Position numbers and translations under genes: made by a program
NCBI RefSeq assembly: GCF_014138045.1
Contig: NZ_JACGXA010000003.1
Span: 62,001 to 126,000 of the forward strand
Length of the DNA stretch: 64,000 bases
Source: Nocardioides ginsengisegetis
Lineage (GTDB): Bacteria; Actinomycetota; Actinomycetes; Propionibacteriales; Nocardioidaceae
Reading direction: 5' to 3'
Shown here: positions 33,567-41,674 of the stretch, in pieces
Numbering within the stretch: the stretch's first letter is position 1
How the letters are laid out: each line of letters begins with the position of its first letter
Notes under the pieces: generated by a model
Database searches by the model: none
What the model was told of the DNA's origin: nothing
Seen by the model: only the letters and a program-made list of their open reading frames with translations

Positions 33567-34757
33567 ATGAAAATCGCGATCCTGTCCCGTGCGCCCCGCT
33601 CGTACAGTACGCAGCGCCTGCGCACCGCCGCCCTCGACCGGGGCCACGACGTCAAGGTGTTGAACACGCTGCGGTTCAGCATCGACCTGTCCGGTGACGA
33701 GCCGGACCTGCAGTTCCGCGGGAGAACCCTCTCGCACTACGACGCCGTCCTGCCGCGGATCGGCAACTCGATCACCTACTTCGGCACCGCCGTCGTGCGG
33801 CAGTTCGAGCAGATGGACGTCTACACGCCCAACACCTCCTACGGGATCTCCAACTCGCGCGACAAGCTGCGGGCCACCCAGATCCTGTCGAAGCACAACA
33901 TCGGCATGCCGGCCACGACGTTCGTCCAGGGCCGCGCCGACGTGATCCCCGCCATCGAGCGGGTCGGCGGGGCGCCGGTCGTGATCAAGCTCCTCGAGGG
34001 CACGCAGGGCATCGGGGTGATCCTCGCCCCCGAGATCAAGACCGCCGAGGCGATCATCGAGACGCTGCAGAGCACCAAGCAGAACGTGCTCATCCAGCAC
34101 TTCGTCAAGGAGAGCAAGGGCCGCGACATCCGCGCCCTCGTCGTCGGCGACCGGGTCGTCGCGGCGATGCGCCGGGTCGCGAAGGGCGACGAGTTCCGCT
34201 CCAACGTGCACCGCGGCGGCTCCGTCGAGCCGGTGGACCTCGACCCGGAGTTCGAGAAGGCCGCCGTGCGCGCCGCCCAGATCATGGGCCTGCGGGTCGC
34301 GGGCGTGGACATGCTCGAGGGCAACGACGGCCCGCTGGTGATGGAGGTCAACTCCTCGCCCGGCCTGGAAGGCATCGAGCGCGCCACCCTGCTCGACGTG
34401 GCCGGCTCGATCATCGACTACATCGACAACCAGGTCGCCTTCCCCGAGATCGACGTGCGCCAGCGGCTCACCGTCTCGACCGGGTACGGCGTGGCCGAGA
34501 TCCTTGTGCAGGCAGCCTCCGACCTCGTCGGCAAGACGCTGGGCGAGTCCGGACTGCGGGAGCGCGACATCTCGGCGCTGACCCTGCAGCGCGGCACCAA
34601 CGTGATCCCCAACCCGAGCGACCGGCACGTGCTGGAGGCCGGGGACCGGCTGCTCAGCTTCGGCAAGCTCGAGGAGATGCGCTCGATGATCCCGAGCCGT
34701 CGCCGGCGTACGCGCAAGGTCAAGAAGCTGCCCGCGGAGCCGATCCACGAGGGCTAG
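33567..34757 (+). CDS. rimK: RimK-type ATP-grasp ligase with C-terminal TrkA-C-like domain
   Basis: This is a 396-residue protein. The RimK pre-ATP-grasp domain (MKIAILSRAPRSYSTQRL) is followed by ATP-grasp (about 90-285; VVIKLLEGTQGIGV, LIQHFVKESKGRDIR, VAGVDMLEG, VMEVNSSPGLEGIE). An extra domain of about 80 residues (about 300-380) with LVGKTLGESGLRERDISAL and VLEAGDRLLSFG resembles the RCK/TrkA-C ligand-binding domain of potassium channels. RimK adds glutamates to protein or peptide termini. E. coli RimK is about 300 residues, so the added domain is a clear extension and a candidate small-molecule sensor. Its TAG overlaps the stop of the convergent GNAT gene. Confidence 0.88.
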   Translation: MKIAILSRAPRSYSTQRLRTAALDRGHDVKVLNTLRFSIDLSGDEPDLQFRGRTLSHYDAVLPRIGNSITYFGTAVVRQFEQMDVYTPNTSYGISNSRDKLRATQILSKHNIGMPATTFVQGRADVIPAIERVGGAPVVIKLLEGTQGIGVILAPEIKTAEAIIETLQSTKQNVLIQHFVKESKGRDIRALVVGDRVVAAMRRVAKGDEFRSNVHRGGSVEPVDLDPEFEKAAVRAAQIMGLRVAGVDMLEGNDGPLVMEVNSSPGLEGIERATLLDVAGSIIDYIDNQVAFPEIDVRQRLTVSTGYGVAEILVQAASDLVGKTLGESGLRERDISALTLQRGTNVIPNPSDRHVLEAGDRLLSFGKLEEMRSMIPSRRRRTRKVKKLPAEPIHEG

Positions 34758-35362
34758 GAGCGGTCCCGCCACTCGTCGGCGAGCACCGCGTAGGCGTAGC
34801 TGTCCAGCCAGCGGCCGGAGCGGTGCAGCGACTCGGCGACGTAGTGCGCCTCGCGCCGCATGCCGACCCGCTCCATCAGCCGCCACGACGCCTCGTTGTC
34901 GGCGAAGCAGAGCGCCTCGACCCGGTGCACGCCGAGGTCCTCGAAGCAGACGCGGAGCAGCGCGGCGACGGCCTCGGTGGCGATGCCGCGACCGGCGTGG
35001 TCGGGGTGGACCACCCAGCCGAGCTCGACCTGCTTCCGGCGGCCCTGCTCCTCGACCTCCGACTGAGCCCAGGCGTCCTTGAGCCAGAGCATCAGGTCGC
35101 CGACGATCGGGCCGCCGGGCTCGCCGAGCTCGATGACGAGCGTGCGCGACAGCCGGAGCGGCCGGTCGAAGCGGTCGCGGTAACCCTCGAGGTCGCTGGG
35201 CAGCGAGGTCAGCCACGCGCTGACCTCGGGCCGCCGGCGGAACTCCCACGTCGGCTCGAGGTCCGCGACCGTGGCCGGCCGGATCGAGAGCCGCTCGGTC
35301 CGCACGGGCCAGGGCACGGCGGACAGGTCCTGCACGGGCACGGGATCGTGAGAGCCGGTCAC
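34754..35362 (-). CDS. GNAT N-acetyltransferase, RimJ/RimL-like
   Basis: This 202-residue protein begins its domain with VRTERLSIRPATVADLEPTWEF and has the acetyl-CoA motif VVHPDHAGRGIATEAVAALL followed by VHRVEALCFADNEASWRLMERVGMRREA. It acetylates an amino group of an unknown target. The GTG overlaps the stop of the upstream kinase-like gene (GTGA). Confidence 0.85.
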   Translation of the reverse strand: MTGSHDPVPVQDLSAVPWPVRTERLSIRPATVADLEPTWEFRRRPEVSAWLTSLPSDLEGYRDRFDRPLRLSRTLVIELGEPGGPIVGDLMLWLKDAWAQSEVEEQGRRKQVELGWVVHPDHAGRGIATEAVAALLRVCFEDLGVHRVEALCFADNEASWRLMERVGMRREAHYVAESLHRSGRWLDSYAYAVLADEWRDRS

Positions 35363-35898
35363 TGCAGGGCCTCCAGGAGGTGCGCGTAGGTGCTGTCGGG
35401 ATCGCCGTCGTGGCTGCGGATGATGATCGTGTGCGCGCGGTGCGCGGCCAGGTCGAACAGGGCCCGGTGCTGGGCGATCAGGCCGGCCTCGCCCATCGCC
35501 GCGACGGCCTGCCTGGCGTGGTGGTGCCAGGGGTCGCGGGTGACGCGCCGGTGGAACCGGTCGACCGCGGCGACGGGGTTGTCGGTGAGCAGGACGTGGA
35601 CGTGGTCCGCGCCGGACTGCCGGGCGGCCGCCTCGAACCGCTCCAGCTCGCTCAGCCGGGCCACCAGCTGCGGGAGCACCACGTCGTGGCCGGTGGCGAG
35701 GTGCTCGGAGATCAGGGCGAGCGCCGCCGTACGGGCCAGGGCCCCGGCCCCGCGAAAGTCGGCCTCCCATCCCCCGACGAGGGTGCGGAGGACGTCGATC
35801 TCGCAGTCGAGGACGCCCGGGTGCTCGTCCACGTAGCGGCGTGCCAGCGTCGACTTCCCGATCCCGGGAGGACCATTGAGGTGGATCAGCCGGCTCAC
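35359..35898 (-). CDS. AAA/kinase-fold P-loop protein
   Basis: This 179-residue protein has a Walker A motif near its start (LIHLNGPPGIGKSTLARRY) and the size of small-molecule kinases of the AAA_33 type. The lid region has RFHRRVTRDPWHHHARQ. The substrate is unknown. TACGAT lies 7 nt before the GTG at 35898. Confidence 0.8.
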   Translation of the reverse strand: MSRLIHLNGPPGIGKSTLARRYVDEHPGVLDCEIDVLRTLVGGWEADFRGAGALARTAALALISEHLATGHDVVLPQLVARLSELERFEAAARQSGADHVHVLLTDNPVAAVDRFHRRVTRDPWHHHARQAVAAMGEAGLIAQHRALFDLAAHRAHTIIIRSHDGDPDSTYAHLLEALQ

Positions 35899-35905
35899 GT
35901 GGTGG

Positions 35906-35911
35906 ATCGTA
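35906..35911 (-). promoter_or_regulatory. -10 box for leaderless P-loop protein transcript
   Basis: TACGAT lies 7 nt before the GTG at 35898 in the 45-bp gap with the divergent DUF1801 gene. Confidence 0.5.
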
Positions 35912-35943
35912 GGCCCGCGGGGATCCGGCGACAGGAGGACGGC

Positions 35944-36321
35944 GTGGCACAGAGGTACGACACGGTCGACGAGTACGTCGCGTCGTTCCCCGTCGAGGTG
36001 CAGGTGAAGCTGCAGGCGATGCGGGCGACCGTGAGGGCCGCGGCGCCCGCGGCCGTCGAGCTGATCTCCTACGGGATGCCGACCTACAAGCTGGACGGCC
36101 GGGCGCTGGTCCACTTCGCCGGCTGGACGAGCTACCTCAGCCTCTACCCGACGCCCGCCGAGGACGACACCGACGGCGCCCTCGAGCGGGAGCTCAGGCC
36201 CTACCGGGCCACCAGGGCCACCGCGCGCTTCCCGCTCGACCGCGAGCTGCCGCTGCCGCTGGTGGCGCGGATCGTCGAGGCTCTGCTGCGCCAGCGCGAG
36301 GACGGGCTGGGCGCTCTGTAG
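35944..36321 (+). CDS. DUF1801 (YdhG-like) protein
   Basis: This 125-residue protein begins YDTVDEYVASFPVEVQVKLQ and has ISYGMPTYKLDGRALVHFAG, typical of the DUF1801/iron-chaperone-like family. AGGAGG lies 5 nt before the GTG. Its stop directly abuts the stop of the convergent glycosyltransferase gene. Biochemical role is unproven. Confidence 0.82.
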   Translation: MAQRYDTVDEYVASFPVEVQVKLQAMRATVRAAAPAAVELISYGMPTYKLDGRALVHFAGWTSYLSLYPTPAEDDTDGALERELRPYRATRATARFPLDRELPLPLVARIVEALLRQREDGLGAL

Positions 36322-37839
36322 TCAGCGTTGCCCGGGGACACCGTCGAGCAGGTAGACGGTGTAGCCGTCGAGCGCGGTCACCGGGTGGTAGAGCCGGACG
36401 AGCGCCGCCTGGGCGTTGCGGTCATCGACGCCCCAGGTGGCCAGGGTCGAGCCGCTCACCACGACCCAGGTCGGCCGCGCCGGTCCCTCCAGCACGCGGG
36501 TCAGCTCGGCCAGCTGCGGGTCGCGGACCCGGACCGGCAGGCTCCACAGCTCCTCGTAGGGGCTGGCCAGTCCGGCCGCCCGGAGCACGTCTGGGTGCCC
36601 GAAGGCCATCACGCCGGTGTCGCCCGGGTGGGCGTGGGTGCGCAGGTAGGACTCGACGGCGGCGTCCTCGCGCCAGGTGGGGTGGGCGTGCACGACCAGG
36701 CCGAGGGAGACCACGGCCGAGACGGCCGCGAGTGCGACGAGGGCGCGGGTGGCGAACCGGTGCAGCCGGGAGTGGGTGAGGGTCGCGGCGACGGCGACGA
36801 CCAGTCCGGGGACCGCGCCGATCAGGTAGTGCAGCCAGTAGCTGCCGCCCCCCACGACCCCGACGACCTCCCACGCGAGCAGGGCCACGGCGAGCGCGTG
36901 CGCCCGCGTGAACCGTCGCCGGAGCAGGAACGTGGAGCCGAGCAGCAGCACGATCGGGATCGCGCCCGACAGCAGCGCCGCCAGGGTCATCCCGATCGCC
37001 CGCCCGGGCGTGGTGGCCGTGGACGAGGCGTGGATGACCGCGGCTGCCTGGAAGCGGAACGTCACCATCGCGTCCCACAGCTCGACCGGGTCGGTGCCGC
37101 GCGCGGCCGCCCAGCCGACGGCGAGCGCGGTGACGACCCCCGCTCCGACGACGGAGTACGCCGCCCGCCGGACGACCGCCCGGCTCGCCCCCGCCCGGAC
37201 CATCAGCACGGTCAGCACCGCGACCGCGACGAAGACGTCGAGGAGGTTCTGCTTGACCAGCGCGGCGCAGGCCCCGGACGCCCCGGCGAGCAGCCACCAG
37301 GTGCGGCTGTTGCGGCCGACGGGATCGGCGTACGCCTGGAGGGCGGCGGCCAGGCCGGCCATGACGAACGGCAGGGCCAGCACCTCGCCGTCGACCTCGC
37401 CGATCCCGAAGAGCGGGGTGGAGAGGAAGACCGCGGCGGTGGCGGCGCACCAGACCGGGACCGAGCGGCTCCACGGGGCGAGCTGGTGACCGACCCGGCC
37501 CGCGAGCAGGACGGTGACGACCACGGCGAGCATCCCCATGAGGCGCAGCCCGACGGCGCCGCCCGCCAGGTCGAAGAGCTGGATCAGCAGCGGCGGCCGG
37601 TCCACCCAGTAGTCACCGTAGAGCGAGGTGCCGGGGGACCACTGCGCGGCGACCATCAGGAAGCCGCCCTCGTCGGAGCTCAGGGGCTTGGTGACGTACG
37701 GCGCCCACGCGGCCGCGCCGGCGAGGGCTGCGACCAGCACGCCCCACGGCACCTGGCGCGGCGACCACCACGGCGACGTCCGGGTCCGGTCCTGCGACCC
37801 GTGGCCGGGGGAGTGGTGGAGCGGGGCGAGCGAGCTCAT
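36322..37839 (-). CDS. GT39-like (GT-C) membrane glycosyltransferase
   Basis: This 505-residue protein has about 10 membrane helices and, in the first loop, KPLSSDEGGFLMVA, the acidic catalytic position of GT-C enzymes that use polyprenyl-phosphate sugars. A soluble C-terminal part follows. Its ATG overlaps the stop of the polysaccharide deacetylase gene. It is the last gene of the six-gene glycolipid cluster and probably adds a sugar on the outer membrane face. Confidence 0.8.
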   Translation of the reverse strand: MSSLAPLHHSPGHGSQDRTRTSPWWSPRQVPWGVLVAALAGAAAWAPYVTKPLSSDEGGFLMVAAQWSPGTSLYGDYWVDRPPLLIQLFDLAGGAVGLRLMGMLAVVVTVLLAGRVGHQLAPWSRSVPVWCAATAAVFLSTPLFGIGEVDGEVLALPFVMAGLAAALQAYADPVGRNSRTWWLLAGASGACAALVKQNLLDVFVAVAVLTVLMVRAGASRAVVRRAAYSVVGAGVVTALAVGWAAARGTDPVELWDAMVTFRFQAAAVIHASSTATTPGRAIGMTLAALLSGAIPIVLLLGSTFLLRRRFTRAHALAVALLAWEVVGVVGGGSYWLHYLIGAVPGLVVAVAATLTHSRLHRFATRALVALAAVSAVVSLGLVVHAHPTWREDAAVESYLRTHAHPGDTGVMAFGHPDVLRAAGLASPYEELWSLPVRVRDPQLAELTRVLEGPARPTWVVVSGSTLATWGVDDRNAQAALVRLYHPVTALDGYTVYLLDGVPGQR

Positions 37840-38564
37840 GGGGCTGCCTCCGCGGCCAGTCTCGCGTCGCAGCCGTGGTCGCGGAGGGGCCCAAGGTCCT
37901 GTCCGTCCCGGTCCCAACGGTCCAGCAGGATCGCGCTCGCGGCCAGCGTGCGCTCCCAGGAGCGGGGCGCCGAGGTGCGGTCGGTGTCGTGCAGCAGCAC
38001 GGTGCCGCCGGGGGCGAGCCGTCGCTCGACGGTGCGCACGATGCGGGCCGGGGTCGCACCGGCCTCCCAGTCCCGGCCCCACGCGGTCCACAGCACGGTG
38101 CGCAGTCCGGCCGCCCGGGCGGCGTACAGGGCCGGGGTGGTGAGGACGCCGTAGGGCGGGCGGTACCACCGCGGGGCCTCGCCGGTCAGCTGCTCGAGGA
38201 GCCGGGCACTCTCGCGGAGGTCCCGCGCGAGGGTGCCCGGCCGCTTGAGGGCGACGCACGTGTGGTCCCAGCCGTGCACGGCCAGCTCGTGGCCGCGGGC
38301 CGCCATCTCGGCGACGAGCACGGGGTGCCGGGCCGCGTGGGCGCCGAGCAGGAAGAAGGTCGCGGTGCGGCCGTGGGCCTCGAGCAGGTCGAGGAAGTAC
38401 GGCGTCGTGGCCGGGTCGGGCCCGTCGTCGTAGGTCAGCGCGATGTGCGGGCCGGGGCCGACCCCGGACAGGCCGGGCAGCAGGTGGCGGCGCAGCGGGC
38501 CGATCGAGGCGAGCGCCGGAGCGTGCGCCACGACGGCGGCGGCCGCCAGGGCGGCCCGCTTCAT
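37836..38564 (-). CDS. Polysaccharide deacetylase (NodB/CE4)
   Basis: This 242-residue protein has a short hydrophobic N-terminus and the CE4 motifs ALTYDDGP (catalytic Asp and metal Asp), HGWDHTCV (metal His residues) and RWYRPPYG. It removes N-acetyl groups from amino-sugar polymers or glycolipids using a divalent metal. The N-terminus could place it outside the membrane. It is coupled on both sides by ATGA overlaps. Confidence 0.88.
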   Translation of the reverse strand: MKRAALAAAAVVAHAPALASIGPLRRHLLPGLSGVGPGPHIALTYDDGPDPATTPYFLDLLEAHGRTATFFLLGAHAARHPVLVAEMAARGHELAVHGWDHTCVALKRPGTLARDLRESARLLEQLTGEAPRWYRPPYGVLTTPALYAARAAGLRTVLWTAWGRDWEAGATPARIVRTVERRLAPGGTVLLHDTDRTSAPRSWERTLAASAILLDRWDRDGQDLGPLRDHGCDARLAAEAAP

Positions 38565-39724
38565 GCCGGCACCCGCTGGGTGGCGAGGGCGTGGACGAGG
38601 GTGGGGCGGGTGGGCGCCGGCAGCGGCGCCTGCGGCTGGGCGAAGGCCTCGACCAGGGCGGGCGAGAGCTCCTCGGGGGACCGCACCCAGGGGACCAGGC
38701 CGGCCTCCTCGAGGGCGGCGGCGTTGGTCATGCCGTGGCCGGGCAGGCAGCGGTAGGTCAGCACCGGGACGCCCGCGTCGAGCGCCTCCAGCGAGGTGAA
38801 CCCGCCGGCGTTCTGGATGACGAGGTCGACGGCACGCAGCAGGGTGGGCAGGTCGTCGCGCCAGCCGAGCGCGACCACACCGGTGACCAGCTCGAGCCGC
38901 CGCTGGAGGACGGCGTTGTGGCCGCACAGGACCACGGGCACGGCGAGTCCGGTCGCGAGGACGTCGAGGGCGGCGGCGGTGAGCTCCCCGATGCCGAGCG
39001 ACCCGCCGACGACCAGCGCGAGGCGGGTCCCGGGCTCGAGCCCCCACGCGGCGCGGCAGACTGCGCGGGTGCCCTCGGGGGCGACCAGGTCGGGATCGAC
39101 GTGCGGGACGAGCGGCTCGATGACGCTGGCCCGGCCGCCGAGTGCGACGGCCTGGCGGGCGGCGATGTCGTGCAGCGCGAGGTGGTGGTCGACGAAGCGG
39201 TGCACCCACAGCGGGTGGACGGAGAGGTCGGTCAGGTAGGTGACGACCGGCGTGGTGAGCCGGCCGCGCATCCGGAGCCGGCCCAGGGCCTGGCTGGCGA
39301 ACGGGTGCGTGGAGACGACCAGGTCGGAGCCGCGGGCGATCCCGAGCAACCGGCGCGCGGTGATGGCCAGCGCCCGCGTGACCAGGCGGTGCAGGACGCC
39401 ACCGGGCTGGAGGTGGCGCAGCAGCACGCCCCACGAGGTGGGGCTGACCTCGAGCTGCTTGAGGTACGCCGCGCGCAGGATCCGTCCGATCGCGGCCGGG
39501 AACAGGTCGACGACGTCCCAGACCTGCACCAGGTGGCCCTGAGCCGTGAGCCGGATCGCGATCTCGCGGGCGGCCGCGTCGTGGCCCGCCCCGAAGCTGC
39601 CGGACACGATGTGCACCTCGGCCGGCCCGTCCTCGGGGTCCAGGAACGGGAAGCCGGGACCCCGACGGCGCGAGTGCCACAGCGACGGGGAAGCGGTCGC
39701 CGGGCCCTCGAGCATCGCGGTCAT
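38561..39724 (-). CDS. MGDG synthase/MurG-type glycosyltransferase (GT28 fold)
   Basis: This 387-residue GT-B protein has the motif VHIVSGSFGAGHDAAAREIA, characteristic of diacylglycerol glycosyltransferases (MGD/UgtP type). It continues with VVGGSLG and the C-terminal donor site VIQNAGGFTSLEALDAGVPV. It probably transfers a sugar from a nucleotide donor to a lipid at the cytoplasmic face. Two in-frame ATGs exist at the start (39724 and 39715); the first is given. Confidence 0.82.
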   Translation of the reverse strand: MTAMLEGPATASPSLWHSRRRGPGFPFLDPEDGPAEVHIVSGSFGAGHDAAAREIAIRLTAQGHLVQVWDVVDLFPAAIGRILRAAYLKQLEVSPTSWGVLLRHLQPGGVLHRLVTRALAITARRLLGIARGSDLVVSTHPFASQALGRLRMRGRLTTPVVTYLTDLSVHPLWVHRFVDHHLALHDIAARQAVALGGRASVIEPLVPHVDPDLVAPEGTRAVCRAAWGLEPGTRLALVVGGSLGIGELTAAALDVLATGLAVPVVLCGHNAVLQRRLELVTGVVALGWRDDLPTLLRAVDLVIQNAGGFTSLEALDAGVPVLTYRCLPGHGMTNAAALEEAGLVPWVRSPEELSPALVEAFAQPQAPLPAPTRPTLVHALATQRVPA

Positions 39725-39773
39725 GGTCGAAGCGTGGCTCGCTGTTGCTGCCGACAACCTGAATGCTGCAGCG

Positions 39774-40571
39774 TCAGCGCAGGGACGCGAAGACGTCGTC
39801 GAGCAGGGGCCGCCCGGGCGCGCGGCCCACCTCGCGGAACCACTCGGTCCCGAGCACGCGCCGGGCCAGCGGAGCCGGCAGCCGGAGCAGCAGCGCGAGG
39901 GTCCGGGCGCCGCCATCCCCGGTCGCCTGGGAGGCGTGGGCCCGCATCGAGGCGCGCTTGGCCGCCAGGTGGTCGCGGACGTCGACGCGGTGGGTGAGGT
40001 CAGCGCGGGCGGTGTAGGCGGCGTCCAGCGTCGGCAGGGCGGGGAGCGGCAGGACGCGGGCGAGCCGGGCCAGCCAGCCCACGGCGCGCTGCAGGGACTG
40101 CCGGTCGATCGTCGCCTCCAGGACGACCGGCGTGCCGGCGAGGGCGGCGGCCACCAGTCCGGCGCGGTGCACCTGCACGTGGTCGGGGTGGCCGTAGCCG
40201 CCGGCGGGGTCGTAGATCGTGAGCACGTCGGCCTCCTCCTCGACGAGGATCGCCGCGAGGTCCTCCGCGACCCGACGCGCGTCCGTGGTCGCGAAGGTCG
40301 TGCCGCGTCCCCGGACCGGCGCCGGCCAGCCGGAGTCGGCGTAGCCGAGCACCTCGACGCGGGCCGCGCCGATGGCGGCGGCCGAGGCCTCCAGCTCCGC
40401 GAGACGGCGGTCCCCGAGGTCGGTGCGGTCCTCGGCCAGCCCGGCCTCGCCGGCAGTCGCGACCACGACCACGACCCGGTGCCCCTGCGCCGCGGCACGG
40501 GCCAGCGTCCCGGACACGAGCAGCGCCTCGTCGTCGGGGTGGGCGTGGAACGAGACGACCGTCCAGCTCAT
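39774..40571 (-). CDS. PIG-L/LmbE family N-acetyl-sugar deacetylase
   Basis: This 265-residue protein has the zinc motif HAHPDDE (residues 9-15) and the downstream GHPDHVQVH. Family members deacetylate GlcNAc-containing conjugates such as GlcNAc-inositol (MshB) or GlcNAc-PI. It overlaps the upstream GT4 gene by four bases, which resembles the MshA/MshB pairing of functions, but I see no specific evidence for mycothiol synthesis. Confidence 0.87.
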   Translation of the reverse strand: MSWTVVSFHAHPDDEALLVSGTLARAAAQGHRVVVVVATAGEAGLAEDRTDLGDRRLAELEASAAAIGAARVEVLGYADSGWPAPVRGRGTTFATTDARRVAEDLAAILVEEEADVLTIYDPAGGYGHPDHVQVHRAGLVAAALAGTPVVLEATIDRQSLQRAVGWLARLARVLPLPALPTLDAAYTARADLTHRVDVRDHLAAKRASMRAHASQATGDGGARTLALLLRLPAPLARRVLGTEWFREVGRAPGRPLLDDVFASLR

Positions 40572-41674
40572 CCGGCCACCGCCGTACGTCGATCGCCGGC
40601 ACGCAGGACGGCCCGGTCGTAGAGCGCGTCGGTGCGGGCCCGGGCCACGTCCCAGCCCAGGTCGGGGGCGACCTGCCGGTTGTGGGCCGCGATGTCGGCT
40701 CGGAGCCCGGGCGTGGTCAGGAGCTCGACGAGTGCGTCGACCATGCCGTCGTCGGAGTCCGCGAGCAGGCCGTCGACGCCGTGGGTGACGAACTCGCCGA
40801 GGCCGCTGCGGCTGCTGCCCACGACCGGCAGGCCGGCGCAGCGCGCCTCGAGGGCCGCGATGCCGAACGACTCGAGGACCGCGGGGGCGACGTACACGGA
40901 GGCGGCGGCGAGGTGGTCGCGGATCGCGCTCCGCTCGAGGCGGCCGGGGACCGAGACCCAGTCGGCCATGCCGTGCCGGTGCAGGTAGGCCTCGAGGCGC
41001 GGGCGCTGCGGGCCGTCCCCGATGACCACGGCGCGGACCGGCATGTCCTCGGGCAGCCGACCTCGCAGGTCACGCAGCATCCGGGCCAGCGCGAGGGGTC
41101 GTTTGGTCCAGGCGAGCCGGCCGACGGTGACCAGGGTCGGCACGTCCACGAGGGCCGGGGGCAGCCGCCAGTCGGCCGGGTCGACCGCGTTGGGGAGGAC
41201 GTCGACCGGCACGTCCGGGCCGAGCATCGCGCGGATCGGCCCGGCGGCGCGGTCGCTGACCGCCGACCAGTGCACGGGCCAGTCGCGGAGGCCCAGGACG
41301 CCGCGGGCCAGGGCGGGGAGCGGGCCGAGGTAGGTCCACAACGAGTGGATGGTGACGAGCGTGGGGAGGCCGAGTGCTGCGGCCCGGCGCGCGGCGATGC
41401 TGGCGAACGGCGACCAGACCGAGACGTGCACGTGGACCACGTCGGGGCGCTGAGCGGCGAGCACCTCGGCGATGGCGGCGTCGAGCGCGAGCGGCCCCGA
41501 TGCGGGGAGCCGGTGCACCCAGGCGGGGTCAGTGGCGTCGGGGTCGGGCGTCGTGGTCAGCACGCGGGCGTCCGAGCCGGCGGCGCGCTGGTGGGCCACC
41601 AGGTCGGAGACGTGCATCTCGATGCCCCCGAGCCGCGGCAGGTAGCAGTCGGTGACGTGCAGGACCCGCCTCAC
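40568..41674 (-). CDS. GT4 family glycosyltransferase
   Basis: This 368-residue GT-B enzyme has an N-terminal GGIEMHVSDLVAHQRAAG segment and the retaining GT4 donor motif VLESFGIAALEARCAGLPVVGS with both glutamates. It probably transfers a sugar from an NDP or GDP donor to a lipid or inositol acceptor. The GTG overlaps the stop of the UPF0104 gene; its own stop overlaps the PIG-L start. Confidence 0.88.
   Translation of the reverse strand: MRRVLHVTDCYLPRLGGIEMHVSDLVAHQRAAGSDARVLTTTPDPDATDPAWVHRLPASGPLALDAAIAEVLAAQRPDVVHVHVSVWSPFASIAARRAAALGLPTLVTIHSLWTYLGPLPALARGVLGLRDWPVHWSAVSDRAAGPIRAMLGPDVPVDVLPNAVDPADWRLPPALVDVPTLVTVGRLAWTKRPLALARMLRDLRGRLPEDMPVRAVVIGDGPQRPRLEAYLHRHGMADWVSVPGRLERSAIRDHLAAASVYVAPAVLESFGIAALEARCAGLPVVGSSRSGLGEFVTHGVDGLLADSDDGMVDALVELLTTPGLRADIAAHNRQVAPDLGWDVARARTDALYDRAVLRAGDRRTAVAG

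Noticed and set aside
39774..41674. Mycothiol genes mshA and mshB
   Set aside because: GT4 plus PIG-L matches the enzyme classes, but the genes are embedded in a lipid-glycan cluster and nothing specific to MshA/MshB substrate choice is visible.
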